The notes beneath the pieces were generated by a model. That model saw only the letters and a program-made list of their open reading frames with translations. It had not been told where the DNA came from and ran no database searches. Both the position numbers and the translations under genes were made by a program. A stretch of DNA of 9,078 bases, from NCBI GenBank assembly GCA_004525335.1, contig SPCL01000083.1, forward strand, positions 1-9,078. Direction: 5' to 3'. Of the stretch, positions 1 through 6,822 are shown piece after piece (position 1 is the first letter of the stretch; each line of letters opens with the position of its first letter). Source of the stretch: Thermodesulfobacteriales bacterium (lineage in GTDB: Bacteria; Desulfobacterota_D; UBA1144; Nemesobacterales; UBA2774).

Positions 1-822
1 GGAGCATCAATTGCAGGCTCTCTAGTCGCTAGATATTACGGAGATACTTGGTTAGGGGTGTTCTCAGGTGCCTTCACCGGCGGAGTATTAATATTCAGCG
101 AAATTATTCCAAAGTCACTAGGAGTAGCCTATGCAAACACTCTTGCTCCGCGTCTTTCTATAGTAATTGAATTTCTTATTAAGATACTATGGCCATTTGT
201 AAAACTGAGCGTCTTAATAACTAAGCTATGGGGTAAAAATTCACATCTCAACTTTCCAACTGAGGATGATTTAAAGAGCCTCACAGACCTTACTCACCAA
301 GGCGGCAGCATACTCCCTGAAGAGGCTGAGATAGTTACAAATGCCCTCAGATTAGATGATATGAGAGTAGGAGAGATTATGACCCCTAAATCTGTAGTAC
401 AAGAGATGTCTGATACAACAATTCTTGGCGATATCAATCTAGATTCGGAATACTGGCATTATAGCAGGGTACCGGTTTATGCCGAAGGTGATCCAGACAA
501 TATCGTGGGTGTAGCACTAAGGAGCGATGTATCAATGGCTTTACTAAGCGGCGAGCGGGATAAAACTCTACGAAACATAATGGTTGCACCGGACAACGTA
601 TCAGAAGATATGTACCTCAACGAGCTTCTTAAGCGATTCATCATTACCCGAAGACACCTTTTTTGTGTAAGAAATGAAAAAGATGAATATATTGGTATTG
701 TTACCTTAGAAGACATAATTGAATCTCTGATTGGTGAAGAGATAGTTGACGAGCTTGATATTCATGAAGATATGCAGGAATTGGCAAAGAGAAAAAAACG
801 TAAAAATATTAATATTCCATAA
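1..822 (+). CDS. CNNM/CBS-pair (CorC/HlyC-like) membrane protein, 5'-truncated by the window edge
   Basis: The reading frame is open from base 1, so the true start lies upstream; 273 residues are visible. The visible part begins inside the CNNM (DUF21) transmembrane domain and contains the SEIIPKSLG motif typical of that domain, hydrophobic segments after it, then a cytoplasmic CBS pair opened by EIMTPKSVV and closed by VTLEDIIESLIGEEIVDE. The C-terminus is a basic tail (AKRKKRK...). The separate CorC_HlyC transporter-associated domain that ends many family members is absent. Members are linked to divalent cation (Mg2+/Co2+) homeostasis or efflux, with the CBS pair sensing nucleotides; the substrate here cannot be read from the sequence. 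It lies 24 bp upstream of a clear paralogue in the same direction, so the two are probably cotranscribed. Family assignment is firm, transport role inferred. Confidence 0.9.
   Translation, partial: GASIAGSLVARYYGDTWLGVFSGAFTGGVLIFSEIIPKSLGVAYANTLAPRLSIVIEFLIKILWPFVKLSVLITKLWGKNSHLNFPTEDDLKSLTDLTHQGGSILPEEAEIVTNALRLDDMRVGEIMTPKSVVQEMSDTTILGDINLDSEYWHYSRVPVYAEGDPDNIVGVALRSDVSMALLSGERDKTLRNIMVAPDNVSEDMYLNELLKRFIITRRHLFCVRNEKDEYIGIVTLEDIIESLIGEEIVDELDIHEDMQELAKRKKRKNINIP
763..791 (+). repeat. 29-bp direct repeat, copy 1 (tandem paralogues)
   Basis: This segment, encoding HEDMQELAKR near the C-terminus, is identical at the DNA level to 1822-1850 in the next gene, although flanking codons have diverged. 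It is a remnant of tandem gene duplication or of gene conversion, not a mobile repeat. Confidence 0.8.
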
Positions 823-846
823 TAAGAATTGTAGGGAAAAGAAGGT

Positions 847-1869
847 ATGTTTGCTATAGGTGTTATAGTAGGTATTACGCTATTGGGTTACTTTCTGTGC
901 TCACTTATGGAAGCTGCTCTATATTCCATACCACGGAGCCGTATCGAATCCTTAAAAAGGAGCGGCGATCCTAACGGGATAAAACTTTCAAAACTTCGAG
1001 ATAAAATTGATGAACCGATTGCTGCAATACTAACTCTTAATACAACTATTAATATAATCGGCGCTACTTGGTCGGCTGGATTAATTGCCAAGTATTATGG
1101 CGATGTTTGGCTGGGTGTATTTTCCGGACTCTTCACGGGTGCTGTTCTCTTTATAAGTGAAATACTACCAAAGTCTTTGGGAGTGACTTTTGCAAGTTCA
1201 ATCGCTCCTCGGTTGGCGGGAATTATTACATTTTTGGTAAAAGCGCTATGGCCCTTTGTGAAGCTAACCGCTTTTATTACCAGAATGTGGGGGCAAAAGG
1301 CGCATATAAATTTCCCAACAGAGGAAGATGTAATAAGTCTTGCACTACTTAGTCGTCAAAGCCGCACCATAATGTCTCATGAAGCTCGCATGATAGTAAA
1401 CGCTTTGAGACTGGACAGATTGAAAGTCCAAGAAATTATGACCCCCCGTTCTGTTGTTTTTGGTTTGCCGGGAAACATGGCTCTCAAGGACATAGATATA
1501 GACGCTGATAATTGGTATTTTAGCCGAATGCCGGTGTATGTAGAACAAGACCCTAAGAATATAATAGGAATTGTTAACAGACGTGATATTGATTTCGCAT
1601 TACTCAAAGGAAAGTTGGATACAAAGATTAGCAGCTTGATGTTGCACCCGGATTTCGTTCACGGAGCCACGCCTTTACACGAACTTCTGGACAAATTTAT
1701 TCTTACTCGCCGCCACCTCTTTTGTGTAAGGGACGGCAATAAAGAGTTTATCGGAATCGTCAGTTTGGAGGATGTAATCGAATCCTTGCTAGGTGAGGAA
1801 ATAGTTGATGAGTCTGATAAACATGAAGATATGCAGGAATTGGCAAAGAGGAAGAAAAAAAGTTTTTAA
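847..1869 (+). CDS. CNNM/CBS-pair (CorC/HlyC-like) membrane protein, tandem paralogue of the preceding gene
   Basis: This is a complete 340-residue protein. Residues 1-150 form a CNNM/DUF21 domain: N-terminal helix (about 2-25), hydrophobic segments near 57-80, 88-104 and 120-145, and the signature EILPKS at 105-110. Residues 190-322 carry the CBS pair, with EIMTPR at 196-201 and SLEDVIESLLGEEIVDE at 306-322. The protein ends in a short basic tail and lacks the CorC_HlyC C-terminal domain. It aligns with the upstream gene through almost all of that gene's visible length and shares a 29-nt identical stretch near the 3' end. The ATG is chosen because it starts directly with the first membrane helix; AGGG at 833-836 and GAAGG at 841-845 are possible ribosome-binding sequences, neither ideally spaced. 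The likely role is divalent-cation homeostasis; the specific ion is unknown. It converges on the leftward VWA gene with only 40 bp between stops. Confidence 0.92.
   Translation: MFAIGVIVGITLLGYFLCSLMEAALYSIPRSRIESLKRSGDPNGIKLSKLRDKIDEPIAAILTLNTTINIIGATWSAGLIAKYYGDVWLGVFSGLFTGAVLFISEILPKSLGVTFASSIAPRLAGIITFLVKALWPFVKLTAFITRMWGQKAHINFPTEEDVISLALLSRQSRTIMSHEARMIVNALRLDRLKVQEIMTPRSVVFGLPGNMALKDIDIDADNWYFSRMPVYVEQDPKNIIGIVNRRDIDFALLKGKLDTKISSLMLHPDFVHGATPLHELLDKFILTRRHLFCVRDGNKEFIGIVSLEDVIESLLGEEIVDESDKHEDMQELAKRKKKSF
1822..1850 (+). repeat. 29-bp direct repeat, copy 2 (tandem paralogues)
   Basis: Identical to 763-791 and in the same position relative to the end of its gene, about 1.06 kb away. 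Recombination between the copies could in principle fuse the two genes in frame. Confidence 0.8.
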
Positions 1870-1909
1870 TAAGAATGGCTTTCTTTATTTTGCATTTAAA
1901 TTCAGGCGA

Positions 1910-3442
1910 TTAAAGATCCATAAAAAGTCCTTTGGCATCTTTTGAAGTTAGCTTGGATACGGAGGTTACCTTATCACTGAATGTAGATAAAGTCCCCCAT
2001 GATTCTCTTTCTGATAGGTCTATTAAAACTGAGTAGACTTTAAATCGTAGTTTTTCTTTACTCTCTTTAAATGTTTTTAAGAACATATCCCCTACGTTGG
2101 ACTCTCCATCAGTAATAAATACAATATCTCCACCTTTGAATTTGGAACTCTCTAAAAGTGAGACTGCTTTATTAAGAGGCTCTTCAAAGTTAGTGCCGCC
2201 TCCGGGGAAATATTCGGCCAGCTCCATGATCTCAGACTCCTTCATTCCCCAACCTGATAGACCCTCTTTACCAACGGATTCAAATACTTTAAGCGGCGCG
2301 CCTCCAGAAGAAAACACAACGACGTTAAATTTACGTCTCTCTCTTTTAGCGATATCAAGGAGGGTTAAACAAACCCCTTTTGACCAAAGCTCCTTATTAC
2401 CATCCATAGAGGAGCTACCGTCTAAACAAATAACCATCGGCCCCCTGCCCCTGTCTTCTTTAAGGGAATACTGAGAAAGCGTGCCCTCGATAAAACGCTT
2501 TTTAAAATCGTGCTTAAGCAATTTATGTCTGAGTGATACAAGCTCTGTGGGAATTATCTTGCCTATATCATTCCCAACTGTGATATCTACTATTTCAGCC
2601 CCTCTTTTAGACCAGACTTTGCGTCTAGTAGATAACATTTCCTCCTTTAAGCTGCCTACAAGTAGTGAGAGCTTTTTTAGTTTATCGTTCTTAGAAAGTT
2701 TGGCTGCAAGGTCTAGTTTTTCACCAACCCCTTTACCGCCTTCGGGGTTGCCCATTGAGGAGTCCCAGGAGTCGGTTTGATCCTCAGACTCTTCAATATT
2801 TTGATTGGTCTGCTCCAAAGAAGTTTTGACCATCTTGTCCATATCAAAGTCCATATTTTCATGGTTTTCCTGTTGTTTTTTTATGAGTTGATTGAGGTTG
2901 TCTTCTTCGTCTGCTAATTCAGACTCTTTTTGCTCCTTTGCTTCTTTAAAAGCATCTCCCATATCATCATTCTCTTCTTCAACCTCATCCCATGTTTCCA
3001 TCTCTTCTTTTAGTTCCTGAACATTCTCCTCTGCTTGCTTAACTTCCCAGTCTTTTAAGAGTTTCTTTTCACCAGGTCCATCGTCGGATCTGAGCCAGCT
3101 TAGTAGCTGACTGCCCATATCTATAGTGGCAAGAGCGGACTTAAACCCCTCAAGCGTAGTGTCTTCTCTAAGTTCCTTGTAATGTTGGTCATGGAAAATC
3201 TTATCAAGTAGTTTTCTGGCTAGGGCTGAGCCTTTTTTGGTCTTATCTTCAGGTAAGAACAAAACATTATGCTTATAGAAGGCACAAAACATATCTAGTA
3301 TCAGAGCATCAAAATTGGGTAGCAGATTTGACCCGCTTTCTATTAAGGAGCTTAGCGCTTGGGACTCTAAGCAAAGTTTTTTAAAAAGTTCGCGGTCAAA
3401 TGAGTCGGATTCTATATTTTGTGCAGATTTTATATCCGTCAT
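1910..3442 (-). CDS. ViaA-like VWA (von Willebrand factor A) domain protein
   Basis: The 510-residue protein is predicted to be cytoplasmic, with no signal peptide or membrane helix. The N-terminal 130 residues are helical and unassigned. Residues 132-225 are a highly charged Glu/Lys/Asp-rich segment that looks like a coiled coil or acidic linker. The C-terminal half (about 333-500) is a VWA domain with a complete MIDAS metal site: DGSSS at 341-345, the Thr of GGGTN at 417, and the Asp of ITDGES at 445. The layout and the sequence RGPMVICLDGSSSM resemble ViaA (RGPFIVCVDTSGSM in E. coli), which works with the MoxR-class AAA+ ATPase RavA as a chaperone-like pair. No AAA+ gene adjoins it here: it stands alone between convergent and divergent neighbours, so a partner would have to be elsewhere. 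The ATG start has only a weak AGAG ribosome site. VWA assignment is firm; ViaA kinship is likely; function is inferred. Confidence 0.88.
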   Translation of the reverse strand: MTDIKSAQNIESDSFDRELFKKLCLESQALSSLIESGSNLLPNFDALILDMFCAFYKHNVLFLPEDKTKKGSALARKLLDKIFHDQHYKELREDTTLEGFKSALATIDMGSQLLSWLRSDDGPGEKKLLKDWEVKQAEENVQELKEEMETWDEVEEENDDMGDAFKEAKEQKESELADEEDNLNQLIKKQQENHENMDFDMDKMVKTSLEQTNQNIEESEDQTDSWDSSMGNPEGGKGVGEKLDLAAKLSKNDKLKKLSLLVGSLKEEMLSTRRKVWSKRGAEIVDITVGNDIGKIIPTELVSLRHKLLKHDFKKRFIEGTLSQYSLKEDRGRGPMVICLDGSSSMDGNKELWSKGVCLTLLDIAKRERRKFNVVVFSSGGAPLKVFESVGKEGLSGWGMKESEIMELAEYFPGGGTNFEEPLNKAVSLLESSKFKGGDIVFITDGESNVGDMFLKTFKESKEKLRFKVYSVLIDLSERESWGTLSTFSDKVTSVSKLTSKDAKGLFMDL

Positions 3443-3465
3443 TATCTCTAAAAGCTAACACGCCC

Positions 3466-3494
3466 ATAAAATAGTATCAATTACCTTATATCAA
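3466..3494 (-). promoter_or_regulatory. Candidate promoter of the VWA gene
   Basis: Read on the minus strand, TTGATA (3494-3489) and TTTTAT (3471-3466) are separated by 17 bp. Transcription would start near 3459, about 16 nt before the ATG. The -10 matches only four of six consensus bases, so this is a modest candidate. Confidence 0.3.
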
Positions 3495-3507
3495 TTTTAA
3501 GCGACCG

Positions 3508-3516
3508 TGTTAGAAT
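3508..3516 (+). promoter_or_regulatory. Candidate extended -10 promoter of the MFS gene
   Basis: TG-T-TAGAAT is an extended -10 element matching five of six bases of TATAAT. No good -35 is present at 17 bp, which an extended -10 can tolerate. The start point would be near 3523, leaving a leader of about 34 nt. It sits in the 114-bp divergent region shared with the VWA gene, which otherwise holds only AT-rich sequence. Confidence 0.35.
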
Positions 3517-3556
3517 TAAAAATAATTTTATACGTATTTCCATCATAGATAAAAGC

Positions 3557-4720
3557 ATGAAACTTAATCAAATTGAAATTAAAGCGGTCGCAACGGTAGG
3601 GTTTATAATGGCGATCAGGATGCTGGGGATTTTTTTAATCCTCCCGGTATTCAGTGTTTATGCCGAGAAGTACCCAGGCGCTGACCTGGCACTTGCGGGA
3701 ATAGCGTTTGGGATATACGCCCTTGTGCAAAGCGTCTTGCAGATACCCTTTGGATGGCTAAGCGACAAAATCGGAAGAAAACCGATTTTAATCATCGGGC
3801 TTGCCATATTTGCAATTGGAAGCGTAATATGCGGCATGGCTGACAATATAAACGAGCTGATCATTGTACGAATAATTCAGGGCGCGGGCGCCGTAAGCTC
3901 AGTTGCCGTAGCATCCCTTGGAGATGTAACCCGCCACGAGGTAAGAGCGCAGGCCTTTACAATAGTCGGGATCACGATAGGAGCCAGTTTTCTTTTAGCA
4001 ATAATAATTGGCCCGTTACTAGCATCTAAGATAGGATTCTCTTCGCTTTTTTATATACTTGCGGCCTTAAGTGTCTTGGCGATACTGATAACAATATTAT
4101 TCTTCCCTACAATAGAGAAGAAAGAGCTTATTCATGAAGAATCCGCAGTTCTGAGCTACTTAAAACACCCTGAGATCAAAAAACTTTTTCTATCGGCAGG
4201 AATTATATCTTTAACAGTAAATATGTTTGTATTCATCTACCCACTTAGCTGGACCAGCCTTGGAGTGAGTGAGGCTGATTTGTGGAAGGTTTACCTTGTA
4301 GCGCTCATCCCTACTGCGCTTTTTGCTTACCCATATGTAAGGTATGCGGAAAAAAGAGGGATATTAAAAATCGCTATAACAAGCGCTTGGGCACTTATTG
4401 CTATTAGTTTCCTTGTTTACCCCGCAAGCTCGTTTTTCACTTTTGTGCTCTATTTGTCGGGAATGGCGTATTTTATGGGTCACACCATCCTTCAATCCGT
4501 TTTCCCTGCATTTCTTACACAAAGAGTCGGGCAGGAAAAACGCGGAATAACTACAGGTTTTTATAACCTATCCAGCTTCCTCGGAGCTGCGATAGGAGGG
4601 ATGAGCGCAGGTTATCTGTATCAGGTTAGCCCTCATCTGCCACTCATTCTAGCTCTGCTCTTAATTATAGCATGGGGACTAACTGGATTGCCAAATACTC
4701 CTGAGAAAGAGAGCAAATAA
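3557..4720 (+). CDS. YajR-like major facilitator superfamily (MFS) transporter
   Basis: A 387-residue inner-membrane protein with the usual 12-helix MFS pattern. Motif A is at 66-76 (GWLSDKIGRKP) in the loop between helices 2 and 3. RIIQGAGA at 105-112 matches the helix-4 motif, and RMLGIFLILPV at 21-31 is the characteristic first helix. These, plus the QIPFG sequence before motif A, the LGDVTR segment and WKVYL at the start of the C-terminal half, resemble E. coli YajR. YajR carries an extra cytoplasmic C-terminal YAM domain; here the protein ends right after helix 12 (LPNTPEKESK), so that domain is missing. The substrate is unknown; drug/H+ antiporter-type efflux is the usual annotation for this branch. 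The ATG is followed at once by a plausible N-terminus, but no clear Shine-Dalgarno sequence precedes it. The gene is divergent from the VWA gene and appears to stand alone. Confidence 0.9.
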   Translation: MKLNQIEIKAVATVGFIMAIRMLGIFLILPVFSVYAEKYPGADLALAGIAFGIYALVQSVLQIPFGWLSDKIGRKPILIIGLAIFAIGSVICGMADNINELIIVRIIQGAGAVSSVAVASLGDVTRHEVRAQAFTIVGITIGASFLLAIIIGPLLASKIGFSSLFYILAALSVLAILITILFFPTIEKKELIHEESAVLSYLKHPEIKKLFLSAGIISLTVNMFVFIYPLSWTSLGVSEADLWKVYLVALIPTALFAYPYVRYAEKRGILKIAITSAWALIAISFLVYPASSFFTFVLYLSGMAYFMGHTILQSVFPAFLTQRVGQEKRGITTGFYNLSSFLGAAIGGMSAGYLYQVSPHLPLILALLLIIAWGLTGLPNTPEKESK

Positions 4721-4776
4721 CATATGACCTTATCTGTTCCCCATATAAAAATACTACTTTTTTTAATATTTATATA

Positions 4777-4785
4777 TGCTATAAT
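4777..4785 (+). promoter_or_regulatory. Extended -10 promoter of the IPTL-CTERM protein gene
   Basis: TG-C-TATAAT is a perfect extended -10 element. The region at the -35 distance is only a T-run (about 4757-4762), so activity would depend on the extended -10. The start point would fall near 4792, 23 nt before the ATG at 4815. This supports 4815, not a later start, as the true beginning of the gene. Confidence 0.6.
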
Positions 4786-4814
4786 CCAGCAAATTCCAAA
4801 GTAGTAGGATTAAG

Positions 4815-5652
4815 ATGGCGAAAAAACTTCTTTTCTTACCGATTTTAATATTATCCATGTTCTTATTTGCAAATTATTCTCAATCGAACGTATTGGTCAA
4901 CGATGCAGATTCAAATGCTGAGAGAACCGATTTTTTTAACGTCCGCAGTTGTTCCAACCGGATCAGGATCAGGCCTAATTGGAGATTATGAGCTTATCTT
5001 CTGCGCTATATCACCGTTTGAGCCTGGCGTCATGTTTTCTGATCCTACTCCCGGTACATGGGAAACCCTTGATACGGACGCTAGTGTGGATGGGCGAATC
5101 GCGCTTGGAATCTGGGGACGGTTCACAGACAATCCCGCTTCAGAAGACATCAGCTGCAACTGGAATATCCGTAGTGAGCCTTTTACCGCGGGGTCATTCA
5201 GATACAGTGATGTAGACCCGGCTAACCCGATTATCGCTGTTGCATGTAACAGTGGTAATTCCGAGGTGTCGGTAGCTCCTTCAGTCAATACCTTGCCAGG
5301 CTCACAGGTCGTAAGGATATTTGCTTTTTTCTCTCGTGTTCAATTACCACCGGTCCTTGGCCACATGAGCTCTAATGACGAGGTATCAGGCTCGTCCTCG
5401 TCCGTAGTAAGTGGAGGTGCTGGATTGTTAGAGTTGGAGGCGACAACCCAGATCTCTTTTGTCGACGGACCTACAGGTACAGAGGTTTCAACAGGCAATA
5501 TCACTGGAAATTGGAGAGCGTGTACTATCGCTATCAGGATGGCTCCTCCAACTGATGTACCTACAATGAGTGAGTGGGGACTTATATCTTTCGCTGCGTT
5601 TGCTGGTATTGCAGGATTTTGGTTCATGAGAATACGTCAAGTTACTGCTTAA
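4815..5652 (+). CDS. Secreted IPTL-CTERM sorting-domain protein with an apparent +1 frameshift at a T7 run
   Basis: Translation from the ATG at 4815, behind a good AGGA site (4806-4809), gives a signal peptide (MAKKLLFLPILILSMFLFA) and about 20 further residues, then reaches a TGA at 4989-4991 after 58 codons. The body lies in another frame, open from about 4867 to the stop at 5652. Removing one T from the T7 run at 4931-4937 joins the two into a single 278-residue protein (…ERTDFLTSAVVPTGSGS…). The body looks like a beta-rich surface domain (IGDYELIFCAIS…, SDVDPANPI…) with a Ser/Gly-rich stretch. The C-terminus is VPTMSEWG, then a hydrophobic helix and a basic tip (MRIRQVTA): the IPTLxxWG-CTERM signal, which exosortase H is thought to recognise for surface sorting. 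Protein function is unknown. Whether the frameshift is sequencing error, decay or phase variation is open. Confidence 0.75.
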
Positions 5653-5681
5653 ACTTCAATTCATAAATACACATAAATAAC

Positions 5682-5707
5682 CCGGCGTTTCTTAACAGAG
5701 GCGCCGG
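5682..5707 (+). terminator. Strong hairpin terminator after the IPTL-CTERM gene
   Basis: Arms 5682-5692 and 5697-5707 form an 11-bp stem (CCGGCG paired with CGCCGG, two G-T wobbles, then TCT with AGA) closed by a TAAC loop. A T-rich tail follows after a short interval on the plus strand. On the minus strand the tail is also T-rich (TTATTTATG), so the hairpin may act in both directions between these convergent genes. Confidence 0.65.
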
Positions 5708-5752
5708 ACTTACTTTTCTATTAATCAAACTAGTATTAGGAAATAAACAAAT

Positions 5753-5768
5753 AGGGAACTAGTTCCCT
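5753..5768 (-). terminator. Perfect 16-bp palindrome over the repressor stop codon, possible terminator
   Basis: AGGGAACTAGTTCCCT is a perfect palindrome containing the TAG stop of the leftward gene. As RNA it can fold as a 6-bp stem with a CTAG loop. On the minus strand it is followed by ATTTGTTTATTT, a U-rich tract consistent with intrinsic termination. The stem is short, and the stronger hairpin at 5682-5707 could act as backup. Confidence 0.4.
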
Positions 5769-6724
5769 GATCTGAGGGATTCAAGCGTGGTGCGGATTTT
5801 ATATAGACTATCAACTCTTGAAGCGCCAATCTCATCAAGCACTTTTTTATAACTTACGCTGGCTCTGCCGCCGACTATGATAGAGACATTATCAGCCAAG
5901 CTGCGCCGTAATTTTCTGATCTCCTGAACTAGTACAGGGTCATCCTCAGGGTAGACAATACTAAGTATTACTGCTTTGCAACTATTTTGTTTTACAGCTC
6001 CAGCTATTTCTTCTGAAGGCAGGTTTGCCCCTAGATATGTAACATTCCACCCCTCGCTCGCTGCTGTAACCGCTATTATCAAAGCCCCAATATCGTGCCA
6101 CTGATCTGCAGGCGTTGTTACTAGAACATTAGGTGCTCCGGGGATATTTTTATTCGTCGCCAGGACACCGCTCAAGAACGTCCTTATAACGTGGGAGGCT
6201 AAATGCTCATGTGATATTCTGAGGTTACCCCTTCTCCACCCCTCTCCTATCTCTTCCATTAGAGGAACAATAACCTTCTCAATCATGGCATTTAGGCCGT
6301 AATCAAGCTCCGCCTGTAGAAGCAAATTCTCAAGTGTCTTAGAATCCATTTGCTCAAGAGCATTCATAAATCTCTCAACATAGTCTTCAAAGCTACTTTC
6401 ATTGGAATTAATTCTTGATTCTAAATCATACCGCTTAATAGGAAGTTCGATTATAGGCATGCTGCTTATTAGTTCTTTAAGCTCTTCATCGCTTGTACTG
6501 ACAACCTGACTAATACCAAACCCGGCGTCAGTCGCTTTTTTTAGTAATGATAATCTGATTATATCTTCTTCTGTGTAATACCTTCTGTTATTGGAATCCC
6601 TTTTGGGTAAAACAGCATTATATCTTCTTTCCCAAGCCCTTATAGCATGTGCGCTAAGCCCAGTTCTCATCGATACTACTTTCATTGAAAATTTCTTGTC
6701 CATTACAGTTTCCGGTTGATTCAT
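5759..6724 (-). CDS. CarH/LitR-like B12-dependent photoreceptor repressor (MerR HTH plus cobalamin-binding domain)
   Basis: A 321-residue soluble regulator. Residues 11-75 are a MerR-type winged helix (TGLSAHAIRAWERRYNAVLP, then RRYYTEEDIIRL). Residues 112-190 are the helical cap that covers cobalamin, with W163, nine residues, then E173-H174: the W-x9-EH signature of CarH/LitR photoreceptors, where the Trp lies against the adenosyl group. Residues 197-318 are the Rossmann-type B12-binding domain, with the lower-ligand candidate H210 in QWHDIG and a glycine pair in IIVGGRAS. CarH-type proteins bind adenosylcobalamin, form tetramers that repress in the dark, and fall apart in light. The second Met (M8, codon at 6703-6701) has a better ribosome site (GGAA) and fits the promoter, so the true start may be 6703. 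It is divergent from the FAS1-sigma-SDR cluster and shares an operator-like region with it. Family assignment is strong; light sensing is inferred from motifs. Confidence 0.92.
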   Translation of the reverse strand: MNQPETVMDKKFSMKVVSMRTGLSAHAIRAWERRYNAVLPKRDSNNRRYYTEEDIIRLSLLKKATDAGFGISQVVSTSDEELKELISSMPIIELPIKRYDLESRINSNESSFEDYVERFMNALEQMDSKTLENLLLQAELDYGLNAMIEKVIVPLMEEIGEGWRRGNLRISHEHLASHVIRTFLSGVLATNKNIPGAPNVLVTTPADQWHDIGALIIAVTAASEGWNVTYLGANLPSEEIAGAVKQNSCKAVILSIVYPEDDPVLVQEIRKLRRSLADNVSIIVGGRASVSYKKVLDEIGASRVDSLYKIRTTLESLRSGN

Positions 6725-6726
6725 AT

Positions 6727-6759
6727 AATCATGTTAAATAATTGTCTAACATATGTCAA
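6727..6759 (-). promoter_or_regulatory. Operator block A: three 11-bp direct repeats over the repressor's own promoter
   Basis: Read on the minus strand, the 33 bp divide into TTGACATATGT, TAGACAATTAT and TTAACATGATT: three head-to-tail 11-bp units of form T-W-R-ACA-N5. CarH-type repressors are known to bind tandem direct repeats of about one helical turn with an ACA core and overlapping a -35. Binding by this particular protein is inferred. Confidence 0.6.
6731..6759 (-). promoter_or_regulatory. Promoter of the CarH-like repressor gene
   Basis: On the minus strand a perfect TTGACA (6759-6754) lies 17 bp from TAACAT (6736-6731). Transcription would begin near 6724, at the first ATG. That suggests either a leaderless message or, more likely, translation from the second Met at 6703 with a leader of about 20 nt. 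The -35 is also the first unit of an 11-bp repeat block, which implies autoregulation. Confidence 0.5.
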
Positions 6760-6822
6760 TATGAAAAATACAATTTTTATTTATCTCTTATTGTAACTTT
6801 GATAACCGATTACACTCTTTTC

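Noticed and set aside
1..1869. The two CNNM/CBS genes as an assembly duplication
   Set aside because: The copies differ at many positions along their length, so they are genuine paralogues, not a repeated read segment.
1870..1909. Terminator in the 40-bp gap between the convergent CNNM and VWA genes
   Set aside because: Only A- and T-runs are present, with no stem worth calling.
4721..4776. Terminator after the MFS gene at the T-run 4758-4764
   Set aside because: No GC-containing hairpin precedes the T-run; CATATG and CATATA nearby do not make a useful stem.
4867..4935. TTG at 4867 as the start of the IPTL-CTERM protein
   Set aside because: It has no ribosome site, and its first 29 or so residues do not look like a signal peptide, while the other frame at 4815 has promoter, ribosome site and signal peptide. 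A frameshift explains both better.
4986..5288. Antisense open frame inside the IPTL-CTERM gene
   Set aside because: No ribosome site or recognisable domain, and it mirrors the coding pattern of the gene on the other strand.
6754..6759. TTGACA at block A as merely a -35 with no operator role
   Set aside because: The two following 11-bp units and the exact 13-bp inverted match in block C are not needed for a promoter and argue for a binding site as well.
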